DNA from: Eutypella sp. D-1
Taxonomy: Eukaryota; Ascomycota; Sordariomycetes; Xylariales; Diatrypaceae
Direction: 5' to 3'
Assembly (NCBI GenBank): GCA_023313575.1
Contig: JAJTTP010000010.1
Span: 1,116,001 to 1,180,000 of the forward strand
DNA: 64,000 nucleotides
Shown here in pieces: positions 9,460 through 21,119 of the stretch. The stretch's first letter is position 1; each line of letters opens with the position of its first letter. Both the position numbers and the translations under genes were made by a program. Below the pieces are notes generated by a model. That model made no database searches. It was not told the DNA's origin and was given only the letters and a program-made list of their open reading frames with translations.

Positions 9460-11579
9460 GTTCGTTCTTGTTAAAGGCTGGTTGGCTTGGCTTGCTGACC
9501 CAGTTGAGGGACGAAAACCCCGACCAAACTATTGGTCCTTCTCCCCCTTGCACGCGCTCGGCTCCCCTTTGACAGGGCATCAGGGCTTGCTAGGGCTCTT
9601 TGACCCGACGATAAATACAACTCTAGGACTACCTAGGTACCTACCTACCCAGGCAATCCAGGTTAAGTTGTAGGGTATAATTGTAAATGATCAATAGTTA
9701 CAATTACTCAGGTACCTATACCTATACCTACGAAGTTTGGTAAGGTAGTATTAGAGAAAGACTTGCCGACCGACCCCGTTCAGTCATCTGTAACAATACT
9801 CGGTGGGTTGGGGTTTTCCTGTAAGGTGGCTGGAGTAATTCCTTGATGAGGAAACAAAATGAAACAAATTACCCAAGTAGGAAATGTATCAGTGAACGAG
9901 AGATTGGATTGAGCGAAGCTCTTCAAGTCTTCTCCATACATACGATCTAAATGATGACCCAAGGAGGAATAAGGAATTCTGCGTGTCCCAAAAGTTTCAA
10001 GACTGGCGCTGCGCCATGAGTCCGGGCTTCTCGGGTAGCGTCTCCGCTGCTGCGGTCTGCCCCACCTAGTCCACTAGATATGTTACATCCCTGCATATAC
10101 AGTATATATACATACCTAAGGCAGGCTTTATTGTACCACTACTGTGGTCACTGCATACCGGTTCCAGGGCTTTGACGGGGTTCGCGCGTGCGGTCGTTCT
10201 TATGTAGGGAAAGCCAGGTACTCTCCCCTCCTTTACAACCTTGTCCAAGGCAAGCTGATGCTGATGCCTATAACGTTATAAGCAGAGACAGATTAAGTAA
10301 ATACTGGAGAAAAGACAGAGAGACTGGGGAAGAGAAGGGAAGGGAAGCGATACAGAGAGAGAAAGAGAGAGTGAGAGAAAATAATAATACTAATAATAAT
10401 AATACAGACTCCCATACACAAAATCCTTTTTTTAACGATTCCCCACCTGATTTACATACACTCACGATCCTGGCCCTGAATCCCTCGGCTTGCTAAAATC
10501 AAGCCCGCTTCTGGGTGGAACACCATTGCGGTATACATACTTAACTTATCCATGGATGTATCATATGATCCATATGATCTCCTCAATCCGCAACACAGAA
10601 TAACAAATCTGCTACTTACCCTTCAACGTCGTCGTCGTGGTCGTCTTCGTGGACCTTGGTAGCGTCCCCCCCCTTCTTGCCCCTCATATCTACCCCAAAC
10701 TACTATGTAGATAGCGCCATACTTCTTCTCATCTAACTGTTAACCAAACCGTGTTATGGTGAGACGTCATGAGGAATTCGAGGCTACTACCCATCCAAGT
10801 ACACATGTAAAGAAACGAACTACACTCTAGGGCCGAATCGTTTAAGCCTAACACCTACCACCTCCCCCCCCCCCATTTCTTGATCTATCTATCTGACTAA
10901 CTACTACTAAGTAGTCTCTTTCCTGTCTTTTGTCTACTACTATCTACTGTCTATTATCTCCGCTGTCTACCGTCTACCGTCTGTCCACTATTGTCATGGT
11001 GTCTTGAGTTTTCCTTTCCCTCATCGTATTCGCTCCTTAACATACATACCTGCGTACATCGGGCACAGCACCGTCAAGAAGCTGTATATATAGGTTTTTG
11101 GTCGTTGGTCTGATTTCCAGTCAACTTGGTTATTTCGCATCATAGTCGTCATCGTCACCGCCCCTGTCACTATCATTGCTGCCCAGCCGAGCTGTCATTA
11201 TCGTGACCATTTGTAACGGTTGGAATTTGATATACCTCACGCGACAACGTCAGGATACGTCTCTGTCGGGTTCTCTGCTGGATTCTCTGCCGGGGTTTCT
11301 GAGGTCTGATCATCGCGGTCGGATGCTTCTTGCGCTACCCTGTACCCGTTAAGCGACTTCTTGTGTCGCCTGTTGGTTGGTGGTCACATGCCGTCGCAAG
11401 ACCCAACACATTCGCTTTTGGCGACATCATTGTTACACCCCATGGGGCCAGCTCGAACATTGTGAAGAAACACTCGCTTATACACACTCACACTCCTTCA
11501 TTTTTCACAGTTAGAGCGGATCTTGATCATCATATTTACTTCAAAGCACATTAAACTCACTAAGGACCGAAGCGGCGTG

Positions 11580-14174
11580 ATGACAGACATGGAAGGACCA
11601 AAGGCCACTTCATTGAGGGCACTACAGTCTCAACAGGACAGCGTTCGACGAGCTCGGCCGCCCAATGTCGAAGCGCTGAAACACGATGAAAATCGGGTTC
11701 CGCTGCGGGCGGATCGAATGGCAAAGAGAGAATCCAGGCTTAATCTACGAGGCTTGTTTGGAAAATCGAAGCCGAACAAGACCGTGAGAGGGTCTGAGAG
11801 CACATCGTCCTTGCGCGAGCTCTCTCGCTCAGGAAAACGCATCTCACTGGCTGAGATTAGCAACTGGCCACATACCACCGACTCACATCGATCAGATACC
11901 TCCCTCTCGAATCCGCGCTCGAATTCTTCAGGATCGTCGCCGGCCTCCACGGGCTTACTGAAGCCATCGCGCAAGTCCGCTGGTCATGCCGAATCTGACA
12001 CAAGCCAGGTCGCACGAAGCTCAGTGGCAATACCCTTGTTCCAAGCCTACCCTCAGGCGATTAAGCATGGAACGTTACCTTGTTGTACCACGCCTGTAGA
12101 GAACCTCCTTCGACTCAACACCCCCAAAAATGGCTCCATATCGAGCAAAGCCGAGCTGTCGCAGAGTAAGACGGCCCTAGACTCACCTGAGGAATCTCCC
12201 AGTGAGAAAAAGAATGAGGGGGGCAAGAAGAAAGGGAAAAATGTTCTGGAGTGGAAGAGCAAGATTTACGTCCTTGTCACGTCGGGCTACTTGCTCCAGT
12301 ACGCTGCGGAAGGCACGTTTAACCGCCTACCGGAGAAAGCCTTGCAACTCACGCGGGAGTCCGCGGTGTTCGCTAGCGACCTTCTTCCCGGGAAGCATTG
12401 GGTCTTACAGGTGGCATCGTCAATGGACGCAAACGGCAACTCGACAGCGGATTCGAGGTCTAGGATATCGAAGTTGGCGTTTAGGAACAATGTAAAGCGG
12501 CAAGCCGCAAATTTCTTGCTGATATTTGAGAGCGCGGAGACCATGGATTCGTGGCTAGCCACTCTACGACAGGAAATCCAGTCCCTAGGGGGCAGGAGGA
12601 AGCTCTCGGAAACCGGTATATTAGATGCCGCGGAAGAATCCGCTGAGTCGAAGTCTCAGCCTAACAGGCGGACACTAGTCACTCGGGATCCGGGTCGATT
12701 TTCACAAGTTCTGTCGCCGGGCCTCTCTCTCCCGGACACTTCACCTAGCGAGGCTACTGATCCTGACTTGACTGGACCCCTGTCTGAGCACACGCCTGAT
12801 TTCGCGCAAGATGATGTTTCCAGCAGGACGAGCATGATCTCATCTGAGGGCCAACATCTTGACAGCCTCCGGAATAGCAACAACCGATCATCATATATGT
12901 CATCCGGGCAGAGGACAATTTTCACGTCATCAGATTCCTCCCCAGCATGCTCGCCCACTCGAGCGAGCTTTTCGAGCAACCGAGACGATCACGAGCACCA
13001 GAAGAGTCTACCAGCTGTCCCTGAAGTTAGGCCACGCCCGAACGCCGCTGCAATCATGAATAGGAGGCAGTCAATGCAGAAAACAATACCGGGCTTAGAA
13101 GGCAGCTACCAACCCGTACTCAGGCCACAATCGAGCCTGTCGACCATTACGGATACATCCGCCCAGGATGTTGGGCAGCACAGCACCCCGAGTACATCAC
13201 CCGTTGTTCCGAACTTCAGCGTGCCTCAGAGTTCCGAAAGGCGTTTCTCAGCAGCCGCATCGCCTCCTAGAGATAAGCAGCCCGGCAAGGAACTCTCCCC
13301 AAAACCCCCACGGCGGTCACCACCACCGGTGTTGGGCATTTCCCGCCCTTTATCGATTGTTCTCGACGACTCACCAATATCACCGCATTCATCTAATGCT
13401 CATAACAAATTCACGAGTCCCACCCGTGAGCGGTACCCAAGTCCTCTCATCAATTCAACGGCAAGCTTGCCTCGGGCACAAAATCCCCCTATGTCACCAG
13501 TAACGCAAACTGGGCCCGCTCGCCTAAGGAGAACTGGCGTCCTCTCCCCTCAGGCGGATAATAATACTAGCCCGAGAAAATATTCGAGCATGGGGGACCT
13601 GAGAGACAACCGAAAGCAAGTACTACTATCGCAGTTAGAGAAGAGCTCACGCGCACTTTCACAAGCCACTGCCCAATCCCCGAAGTCCCCGACAGAGACT
13701 GAGGTGTCACATGTTCGATCACCCGGTATTCCAAGGGCGTCCTCTTCAATGGGAAACTACGGACCAACGCAGCAACCCACAAGCCCAATAAGTCCGAAGT
13801 ATCGAAGTTTTAGCAAGCGTGCTTCTTTCGGCGCAGAGAGGCCCTCATTCCAGTATTCGCTCAACTCCTTCTTTTCAAGCTCGGTTCATGACAGGCCAGT
13901 GATCGAGGAGCCCGAGCCCGGAAGATCGCACATCAGCCCACAAACGCGGTCGTCACCGACCACAACAAAGCTCCCGCGCGTATCTTCGCCGAAGCACAGA
14001 TTCTCCATCGACACGCAAAACAAGAGCCTCCTCGCAAGGAAAAGCATGCCACACCTAGAAGGCCCGCCTCCACTTCCTCCCCCAAACCGGGCCCTGCCGG
14101 CCCTACCACCCCTACCGAAAAGGAACAAGCCCGAAAGTCCTACAGAGATGGCCGCTCGAGGCGTCAGGGTGTAA
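11580..14174 (+). CDS. PH-domain protein with long Ser/Pro-rich disordered tail
   Basis: A single-exon protein of 864 residues when started at the ATG at 11580 (MTDMEGPKATS). An in-frame ATG at 11523 would add 19 residues (MIIIFTSK...), but these look like leader. The basic N-terminal third is Ser-rich. A pleckstrin-homology domain lies at roughly residues 175-340, with strands around VLEWKSKIYVLVTSGYLLQY and a C-terminal helix containing SAETMDSWLATLRQEIQ. The remaining 500 residues are Ser/Pro-rich with many SP and PxxP motifs, and the protein ends in a polyproline segment (PPPLPPPNRALPALPPLP). PH domains commonly bind phosphoinositides or partner proteins, so a cortical or signalling adaptor role is plausible but inferred. 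The many SP sites suggest phosphorylation. Confidence 0.85.
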   Translation: MTDMEGPKATSLRALQSQQDSVRRARPPNVEALKHDENRVPLRADRMAKRESRLNLRGLFGKSKPNKTVRGSESTSSLRELSRSGKRISLAEISNWPHTTDSHRSDTSLSNPRSNSSGSSPASTGLLKPSRKSAGHAESDTSQVARSSVAIPLFQAYPQAIKHGTLPCCTTPVENLLRLNTPKNGSISSKAELSQSKTALDSPEESPSEKKNEGGKKKGKNVLEWKSKIYVLVTSGYLLQYAAEGTFNRLPEKALQLTRESAVFASDLLPGKHWVLQVASSMDANGNSTADSRSRISKLAFRNNVKRQAANFLLIFESAETMDSWLATLRQEIQSLGGRRKLSETGILDAAEESAESKSQPNRRTLVTRDPGRFSQVLSPGLSLPDTSPSEATDPDLTGPLSEHTPDFAQDDVSSRTSMISSEGQHLDSLRNSNNRSSYMSSGQRTIFTSSDSSPACSPTRASFSSNRDDHEHQKSLPAVPEVRPRPNAAAIMNRRQSMQKTIPGLEGSYQPVLRPQSSLSTITDTSAQDVGQHSTPSTSPVVPNFSVPQSSERRFSAAASPPRDKQPGKELSPKPPRRSPPPVLGISRPLSIVLDDSPISPHSSNAHNKFTSPTRERYPSPLINSTASLPRAQNPPMSPVTQTGPARLRRTGVLSPQADNNTSPRKYSSMGDLRDNRKQVLLSQLEKSSRALSQATAQSPKSPTETEVSHVRSPGIPRASSSMGNYGPTQQPTSPISPKYRSFSKRASFGAERPSFQYSLNSFFSSSVHDRPVIEEPEPGRSHISPQTRSSPTTTKLPRVSSPKHRFSIDTQNKSLLARKSMPHLEGPPPLPPPNRALPALPPLPKRNKPESPTEMAARGVRV

Positions 14175-15823
14175 AGATTAAAGCAAAATCAAGAAGAAAA
14201 AAACCAGAGAAAAAAAAGATAAACAATAAAAAACAAGCGCAAGCGCAAATCGAATGTCTCATGATGACCAACTAGCATCCGCTCTCTTAACGCCTTTTCT
14301 GATATTACCATAAAGAACAACCGCGGCAACAGCATATGCTTCTACCACGCAAATCACGCCGGCATGACCCGCAACGAGATCCTCACTTTCCTTCACTTCT
14401 GAATTTCCTATAGAAAAAGGCGTCACTATATAATTAGGTATTTGACCTTGCCTATAGAGGACGCCGAAGTACCCCCCCTGTCTCGGGATGGCCTCTTTCC
14501 TTTTTTCTCATCTTATTTTACCGATTGACCGACTAATGTCTTTTCATCCATCTTACTACTTTGTTTTGAACCCCTTTCTGCTATCTCGAGAGCAAGGCGG
14601 GATTGGATATATATATAAGTGTCTGTGTGCGCGCGTGCGTGTATGAGGATATACCAAATCTTTTTAACGGCGGTTAACGAAAGGATACGACTACTGCATT
14701 CGAATTGTTATTACTGCTAACTGACATTCGCCACCCAAAAAAAATTTCGCTTGGATTTTTTTTCTATTCTTTTTTTTCTATTATTGCCTTGTATCTTGTA
14801 TCTTGTACTGCTTCACGCGCATAGGGAGGAACAGCTGGGCCCTGGAGGCGCGGAACGGTGATTTCTTGATTTCAATCATGGTAGTTGGGGCCGGCCGTAT
14901 GGAGAGGTTCTTACCGGTCAGTGGTGGCATTGGTCTCTGTCTTTCTTGTCTCCGGGATCTGTATTACAGTGTATATAGAGCTTAAGCTGATGAAGTCTAA
15001 ACCTCTCTTTTCCTCCCTTTTGGTGACTCTCCTCCCGCCCCGCCTTTACGGAGTTCTTCCGAGGATGAACCTCGAGTCTCGAAGCATACTGGAACCGGCT
15101 CAGAGTGGTTAAGTGACATGAGCTTCGAGGTGGACATAACTCGCTGAAGTGATTGATTGATGCTAAAGTCCCCTATGCCGTCTTTAAATCACTGAGGAAT
15201 TAGTTGTAGCTCGGGTCTTCTAAAGGGAGCCAGCCACTTGGTAATTCAAGGTTTAAAATACACGCTAAGTTCGTATATACATACAACTGTATACGGAACG
15301 GAGTATATAGACTGAATGAGGGAACCTTTAAGCTTTGAGAACCTTTAAGCTTTAAAAGTACCTACCTAGGGAGAATCTCAGGAGGTGAATATAGCTGACT
15401 CAGCAAGGCCAGCTGTAAACTTTGAGTATCTAAGTACATACTTAGGTATGCTGAGACAGGTAGTTTCAGCCAATTAGCGCGGGGTAGAAAGCAGAAGACC
15501 CACATATGCCTAAACACACCTTCCCACTTTCCCCCAACTGAAAATTCGCATTTCTTATCGAAATACCCACCTGAACACCTGCGGTTTTACTGGTCTTGGC
15601 AGCTTTTTTGCCCCACGTTAACTTTTAATCTCGATCATACTTCGTAGTTAACTTTGTTTCTTGAACAACCCTCCGCCATACATCTACCATACATCTACCA
15701 TATAAACCCCCCAACTTCGACATTAACTTCAACATCGTATCGTTTTTTTTTCGAGCGAAATAAATCACCCGAGACCGATATCGATTAATCAATAGACCCC
15801 GAACCGGACCCGACCAAGCGAAG
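14175..15823. other. Spacer between PH-domain gene and eIF3g
   Basis: This holds the A-rich 3' flank of the PH gene, T-rich tracts near 14750-14790, direct repeats around 15325-15355 (ACCTTTAAGCTTT twice), and a near-palindromic CTAAGTACATACTTAGG element at about 15430-15446. The last 200 bases form the eIF3g leader. There is no credible coding sequence. Confidence 0.55.
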
Positions 15824-16717
15824 ATGGCTGCCAGAAACAGGGACTGGGCGGATGATGATGAGGTCGACGAGGTCGCGCTCGAGCTGCCGCCTCCGCAGAC
15901 AATCCAGAACAAGGACGGGACCAAGACCACGATCACATATCGATTGAACGAGAATGGCCAGAAGGTGAAGACGACGCGGCGGATCCGACTAGTGACGCAC
16001 CGGGAGGTGGTGAACCCGCGGGTGGCCGAGCGCAAGACGTGGTCTAAGTTCGGTCTGTCTGAGCGCGACAGCGCCGGCCCCCAGACTGACACTACCTCGG
16101 TCGGCGAGAACATCATCTTCCGCCTCAGCACCAACTGGCGCAAGGATGTCAAGGACGAGGCCAAGGACGCCTCCGCCAACGCCATGAAGGAGCAGCTCAA
16201 GGACAAGACCGTCAAGTGCCGTATTTGTAACGGCGAACATTTCACTGCCCGCTGTCCTTACAAGGACACCATGGCTCCCGTCGGCGCTGAGGGCGTCGGC
16301 GATGTCGCCGCCGGCATGGGCGACGAGCCTGGCCCCGAGCCCGCGGGCGGTGCGGGCGCCGGCAAGAAGGGGAGTTACGTGCCGCCGGCGCTGCGGGGCG
16401 GCCCGGGAGGAGCGGGGGCGGGAGACAAGATGGGCGGCGCGGGCGGCAAGTACGGCGACCGCGACGACCTCGCCACGCTGCGCGTCACCAACGTGTCGGA
16501 GATGGCCGAGGAGTCGGAGCTGCGCGATATGTTCGAGCGCTTCGGCCGTGTCACCCGCGTCTTCCTCGCCAAGGACCGCGACACCGGCCTCGCCAAGGGC
16601 TTCGCCTTCATCAGCTTCGCCGACCGCTCCGACGCCGTCAAGGCCTGCCAGAAGATGGACGGCTACGGATTCAAGCACCTCATCCTTCGCGTCGAGTTCG
16701 CCAAGAAGGCCGCCTAG
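15824..16717 (+). CDS. tif35: Translation initiation factor eIF3 subunit g
   Basis: An intron-free gene of 297 residues, the usual length for fungal eIF3g. The N-terminal half matches the eIF3g domain ([10 protein letters not shown] start, [15 protein letters not shown]). A CCHC-like zinc knuckle follows with Cys132, Cys135, His139 and Cys144. A Gly-rich linker contains [13 protein letters not shown]-terminal RRM follows, with RNP2 LRVTNV (219-224) and RNP1 KGFAFISF (258-265). The subunit binds eIF3i and eIF3b within eIF3, and its RRM contacts RNA near the mRNA entry channel; in yeast it promotes scanning and reinitiation. The strongly GC-rich third positions fit high expression. The ATG at 15824 follows an A/C-rich leader and begins with [10 protein letters not shown], typical of the family. 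Confidence 0.97.
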   Translation: MAARNRDWADDDEVDEVALELPPPQTIQNKDGTKTTITYRLNENGQKVKTTRRIRLVTHREVVNPRVAERKTWSKFGLSERDSAGPQTDTTSVGENIIFRLSTNWRKDVKDEAKDASANAMKEQLKDKTVKCRICNGEHFTARCPYKDTMAPVGAEGVGDVAAGMGDEPGPEPAGGAGAGKKGSYVPPALRGGPGGAGAGDKMGGAGGKYGDRDDLATLRVTNVSEMAEESELRDMFERFGRVTRVFLAKDRDTGLAKGFAFISFADRSDAVKACQKMDGYGFKHLILRVEFAKKAA

Positions 16718-17941
16718 ACATTTGCTTTTCTCCATATTGTTTCTCGCGCCTACTACCTACCCTGTAGAGGGGTTCTGACGGAAAGGCTGGTCAACGCCGC
16801 CGCCGTCACCGTTGCGTGTGTTCTCGGAGGATTGGGGAACCGGATATACACCATGGTCTTATTCTTGTTCTCGGTTTGCATGGGAGGGGAAGGACACGAA
16901 AAAGCAGGTCTCACGAAGAACATGTATGATCGGACGGCCTAGGTTTAGGGTCTAGTATCCTGGTACTAAATGACACGCTTATGATTCTTAGGCCCTATTC
17001 TTACGATTATGAATGATGAAGCTACCACGGGAGGGCAGCTTACTAGTCTTGCCGTGGAAAACGTGAGATACGTATAGATATGTCGACAGTTCTACTAAGC
17101 TTACGAGATTGGTGCTTTATCTGCTAGTCTCAACCAATTATGACCTGGAATGCGGGTGGTAGTTTCCATGATATAATACGTATGGTTCGGTATATGAAGC
17201 ATAGACAACAATTTAGAGGCATCTGCACATTGAGCAGGAAGAGGAAATCGGCAGTTTGATGAGAGTAGGAAAGACTTGTAGATGCCCTTTAGTATATCCC
17301 AAGGTTTCTACATACCGGGGAGTAAGAGAGAGAGAGACAGAGAAAAAAAAGAAAAAGATCAAGGAAAGCAAAGGAAAAAACAAGATATGAACCCGACCCG
17401 ACGACTCCTTTGCCCAACAGCCAGTTGTAAGCATAACCCGATGATGTGCCGAACACATCTATATCTCTTTACTTTTTTTTTTTTCATAAAGAGCCTGCAC
17501 CTCCCCGGGGTATCCTCGTCGTGCCTGAGCTGGTGGTAGTAATCGTCATCTCTTCGTCATATCGTAATATTGTTTTGATAATAGTGAGTGTGTTGGTGTT
17601 GGTTGTGTGTGTGTATGTCTATTGACCGAGTCTGTTATTATGTTTTAGGCGGGAAGCCATCCCCGGTGTTGGGCTAACTGACTGCCAGTGAGGCTTTTTG
17701 TTCTTTGAAACGTATTCCAGGATTGGTTGATGACCACATAGTAAGAAAAAGAATTTAAAGAAAGTAGTCGATGGTAAGTATGATAGTAGGCCCGCCATCG
17801 GATTACGTAGGTTGTTTTGGTTAAAGACGGATATCGCAAAATCGCAAGCAAGAGGTTACCCAACGCCATTTCTCAGGCCGTTGGTTGTCGCCGGTCGGAA
17901 GGGGAGAAGAAAGGGGTGGGAGGGTGCGGACATCGAGATGC
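16718..17941. other. Convergent spacer after eIF3g
   Basis: This spacer lies between convergent 3' ends. It has a purine-rich GAGA/AAAG tract (17323-17385), a poly-T run near 17473-17484, and GT repeats near 17585-17615. No coding sequence is visible. Confidence 0.6.
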
Positions 17942-18505
17942 TCAGCCCGTCGTGGACTTGCGCTCCTCGTCGGCGCCCTCAGCACCACTCTCCTCAGCCG
18001 CGAGAGCCTCCTCGAGGCGACGCTTCTGCTCGAGGTGGCGCTCGCGCTGGCGGGACTCGCGACGGCGGCGGGCCTCGTCGCGGCGCTCGCGCAAGAGGTA
18101 GGGGACGCCGCGGGCGACGTCGGCGGCGGCGCGGAAGGCGAGCCGCAGGTGCGAGGCGGACTGCCGGAAGTGCTCGCGGGAGTCCGCGAGGCCCTGCCGG
18201 GCCCGCGCCGCTTGCTTCCGCGCCCGGTACGTCTGCTCCGCCCGCTGCGCCCGCGCCAGCTGCTCCGACGCCGCCCGTCGGTTCGTGATCAGCAGGTTCT
18301 CCGTCCCAGATGTTCCCGGCCGCTTCCCCGGCTTCTGCTTCTCCGGCGGCGGCGGCGGCGGCGCCAGGGATCCTTCCTCGCCGTCCGTGTCGACCTCGAC
18401 ATCCACGCTATCGTCGTCCGCCGCCGGTGCGGCCTTCGTCGCTTTCCCCTTGCCCTTGCCCCTGCCGGACGGCATCTCCTCAGTATTCTTCTTGTTCTTG
18501 GCCAT
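17942..18505 (-). CDS. Small highly charged coiled-coil protein, unknown function
   Basis: I do not recognise this protein. The favoured start is the ATG at 18505 (MAKNKKNTEEMPSG), giving 187 residues. Upstream in-frame ATGs at 18526 and 18571 would add Ser/Thr-rich residues of non-coding character. The N terminus is Lys/Gly-rich, followed by an acidic block (DDDSVDVEVDTDGEE) and a proline run. The C-terminal half is Arg/Glu/Ala-rich and predicted to be helical (RRRRESRQRERHLEQKRRLEEAL), so a coiled coil is likely. GC-rich third positions support genuine coding. The charge pattern would suit a nuclear or nucleolar protein, which is only inference. Confidence 0.6.
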   Translation of the reverse strand: MAKNKKNTEEMPSGRGKGKGKATKAAPAADDDSVDVEVDTDGEEGSLAPPPPPPEKQKPGKRPGTSGTENLLITNRRAASEQLARAQRAEQTYRARKQAARARQGLADSREHFRQSASHLRLAFRAAADVARGVPYLLRERRDEARRRRESRQRERHLEQKRRLEEALAAEESGAEGADEERKSTTG

Positions 18506-20494
18506 TGTGAACGGGAAGGAAGACATATGCGCTGTTATTGATGTTGTTGTTGTTGCTTGAGATGATATCAAGGGGTTTTTGTATTATGTTATTTGAAAGA
18601 AAGACTGTGGGTTAGATGGGCGTCCACGAAAGACTTATTATTAATGTATTATCTACTGATGTAGGTGGCAGAAAGAAGAAGAAGAGAAAGAACGAGAGTC
18701 TCTGCCTCCCCGCCAGAGGATCGTGGGCCTGCCTTCATATATGGGCTCCAGACTGACAAGGCTCCCTCGCCGAATCTGCTCTCTCTCTCGCGGTGCCGCC
18801 GTGATAGCATCCACTAACTAGGCTTCTAAGCTTCTAGGCCTCTACGACTACTACGGCACTCCACTTAGAAATTCATGCGACTGGGTCCCTGAGCCCTCAC
18901 GATCCTCAAGGTTGAGGCCAGGATGTTTGCAGTGACAGGACCCTATCGCACTGTTCTAGCGCGGTGAATCAGCACAAAAGACGTCTCGGGGCATTAACAT
19001 GCAATTTCGATTACATGGTGTACTAAGTCGATCTTGGTTAAGGCTCGCCGGCACATGGAACCAGGAATTCTTCGAAAAGTTCTAGTTGCTTGAGATTGCT
19101 GCAAGTTAACGTTCAGAACCCATCTTGAACACTCCGTGTAAGGTGGTTGCGCATGTGTAATTGTCGTTGTCCCAAGTGACAATTCTATCTATCTAATCGA
19201 TTAATCGTAGATGGACACTTGCTCGCGTGCCTGTGCAAGCCATCCCGCGTCTTTGCTAATAGGGTTTCATCAATTGTCCCAAACAGCCTAGAGATATCTA
19301 CAATGTACATCCCATGCTTGGACCTCTTAGCATCTTAGTGTCTCTTGGCTCTTGGCGTTTATGTACGCAGCAATATTCCTACGCTGACGCGACGGATTCT
19401 GCCATCTGCATATGCTGCACATTTAGGATAATGCCGCTTAAATGCATGAGACGCCATCGCCATCCACCTCATCTCCACGGCACCCATAAAATCCACAATA
19501 ATGAGTCCACCCCCTTTTGCCCCTCCTCACCCCCACCCCCTCTCCCCCTTCCCCTCATCCTATAAGACTCGACCGGGTGACGACGTCGTATGTAACGTCC
19601 TCCCACCCCCCCTTTTCACCCCTTGTATCCCTGACTCTGTAGTTGTTTGGCTCGCTTGAGCCTCGATCCCTTCAAGCTCTCCCACAATGTCTGTGCATAC
19701 ATACATACATATGCAATGCGGTGCATAAGGCAGGTAGATAGGCTGATAGGTAAGGCGAGAGAATATTGATAGATGGTGCCTTGCCTAGCACTCGTGCATA
19801 AGATGACCAGGGTCCAGGTGACAGCGCCAGGCTACCGGTTATTAAAGGTTAAAGGGCTGGACTTTGGAGGGTTAGCGAGGCAGGAAGCAAGACAGGCATA
19901 GGCATATCTTCGGCGCCGAAGGGATATTGATGTTGAAGTTTTCGAACACCTCCAGTTCCAGTTCGGAAAAGCGCCCCGGGATTATACGGGTATCTTCCCG
20001 AGGTGTGTCTAGCTAGGTATGTACGAGATATGCGCTCCGTCGGTCCGTGATAACTACATACGATATAGCTTGCATCCATAACTGCATATATATATGTAGT
20101 ATAGGATGTAGAGTTTGGTATATTTTATCCTTTAATAGTTAGCCTCGCTATCCTTCCCCTCAATGTCCACACAAGGCAGCTTTAGTGCCCCCAGTTGCCC
20201 CTCTTCTACATATTATATCTGTTCTATAAGGTACCGTGTATGGCTGGACATGTGATAGCCCTGGCGATCTTTGTTGAGAACCTGGAATTATACAGGAGGA
20301 ACATAGGTTGACATCATTAACTTGCAGGAGTAAAATGTGGAGATTCGAGCTAGTCTATTATTAAAACTGTATGGATGGGGTCGGGTAGTGCTGTACTTAC
20401 CTAAACATCCTGTAGGAACAATAGCTTGACATGTGATGGCGACAACCTGTGACCTGGCTTGATCTCGATTGTGGTGTGACTTGAAAGTTCGCTT

Positions 20495-20514
20495 ATACCT
20501 AAGTACTTAGGTAT
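20495..20514. repeat. 20-bp perfect palindrome
   Basis: ATACCTAAGTACTTAGGTAT equals its own reverse complement. It is the best example of an ACCTAAGT/ACCTAGGT motif that recurs in the spacers of this window. Confidence 0.8.
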
Positions 20515-20778
20515 GTAACGGTAATAGCTAGATCGGATAATAGCCTATTAGGTGGTCAAGTTCTTGTGATCTAAGTAACTACTTATGTACATGTTTTAAC
20601 TACATGCGTCGTCTACCGAAGTAGGCAATGTTGTTAAGAAGCAGATTTACCTTCCTTAGGTATTTACATAAGACAAGGCCCCGTTTCTAACCTAGGTCAT
20701 CTGCATACTTCTACCCCCATACCTTGTCAACCTTGTCAGATCCAATCAATCCCCAAAAATTCGAGAGTTTTTTACATA

Positions 20779-20798
20779 TTGCAAACTGTAATTTGCAA
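20779..20798. promoter_or_regulatory. Inverted repeat in CHO2 promoter region
   Basis: TTGCAAA, six bases, then TTTGCAA form a 7-bp inverted repeat about 320 bp upstream of the CHO2 start. The geometry suits a dimeric transcription-factor site, but no factor can be named. Confidence 0.3.
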
Positions 20799-21066
20799 CA
20801 TCACATTCAAAGGCTCGGCAGTTGTATTACCGGCTACCCGATAACACACAACCTCTACCCGACATATTTCTCTCTGTAATTGCGGGAATACATAACTAAG
20901 TGCGCACAGAAACAGTGCCTGCTATGTTCGCTGCTGGGTAATTCCGAGGAGCTTGGAATTTGGTAGTTAGCGTTTTTTTTCAACAAAAAATACCTCTTCT
21001 ACCCCATTCCTTCATCACTCCGGACGACTTGTGTCCTTCGTAAACAAAAACAACCAAACACACAGC

Positions 21067-21095
21067 CTCAAAGTCTCAAAGTCTCAAAGTCTCAA
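21067..21095. repeat. CTCAAAGT tandem repeat in CHO2 leader
   Basis: Three full copies and one partial copy of the 8-bp unit CTCAAAGT end 25 bases before the CHO2 ATG, probably within the 5' UTR. Confidence 0.85.
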
Positions 21096-21119
21096 CACGA
21101 TACGAGAAGCGTTTACGCA

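Larger units (their letters stand above)
5098..11579. other. Long gene-free spacer upstream of the PH-domain gene
   Basis: About 6.5 kb with no ORF or spliceable exon set that I can defend. The open frames are short, overlapping and low complexity. It contains homopolymer runs (C at 6187-6200, G at 6964-6977, C near 10863-10873), AAT-rich repeats near 10381-10405, a CTTGTCCACGGT tandem, and ACCTAGGT/CTACCTAC-type elements (7188-7217, 9629-9640, 9703-9730). The last few hundred bases before 11580 probably hold the promoter and 5' UTR of the PH-domain gene. Confidence 0.55.
18506..21119. other. Divergent spacer between the charged-protein gene and CHO2
   Basis: About 2.6 kb holding two divergent promoters. 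Visible elements are pyrimidine tracts at 19500-19560, an AT-repeat near 20085-20096, a 20-bp perfect palindrome at 20495-20514, a TTGCAAA inverted repeat at 20779-20798, and a CTCAAAGT tandem in the CHO2 leader. There is no convincing ORF. Confidence 0.55.

Noticed and set aside
9248..9580. 110-codon minus-strand ORF with repeated VDKT
   Set aside because: The repeats come from the 12-bp tandem at 9425-9459 and the plus strand is equally open.
11523..11579. Upstream ATG of the PH-domain gene
   Set aside because: The added residues (MIIIFTSKHIKLTK) look like leader sequence; the ATG at 11580 is followed immediately by coding-like sequence.
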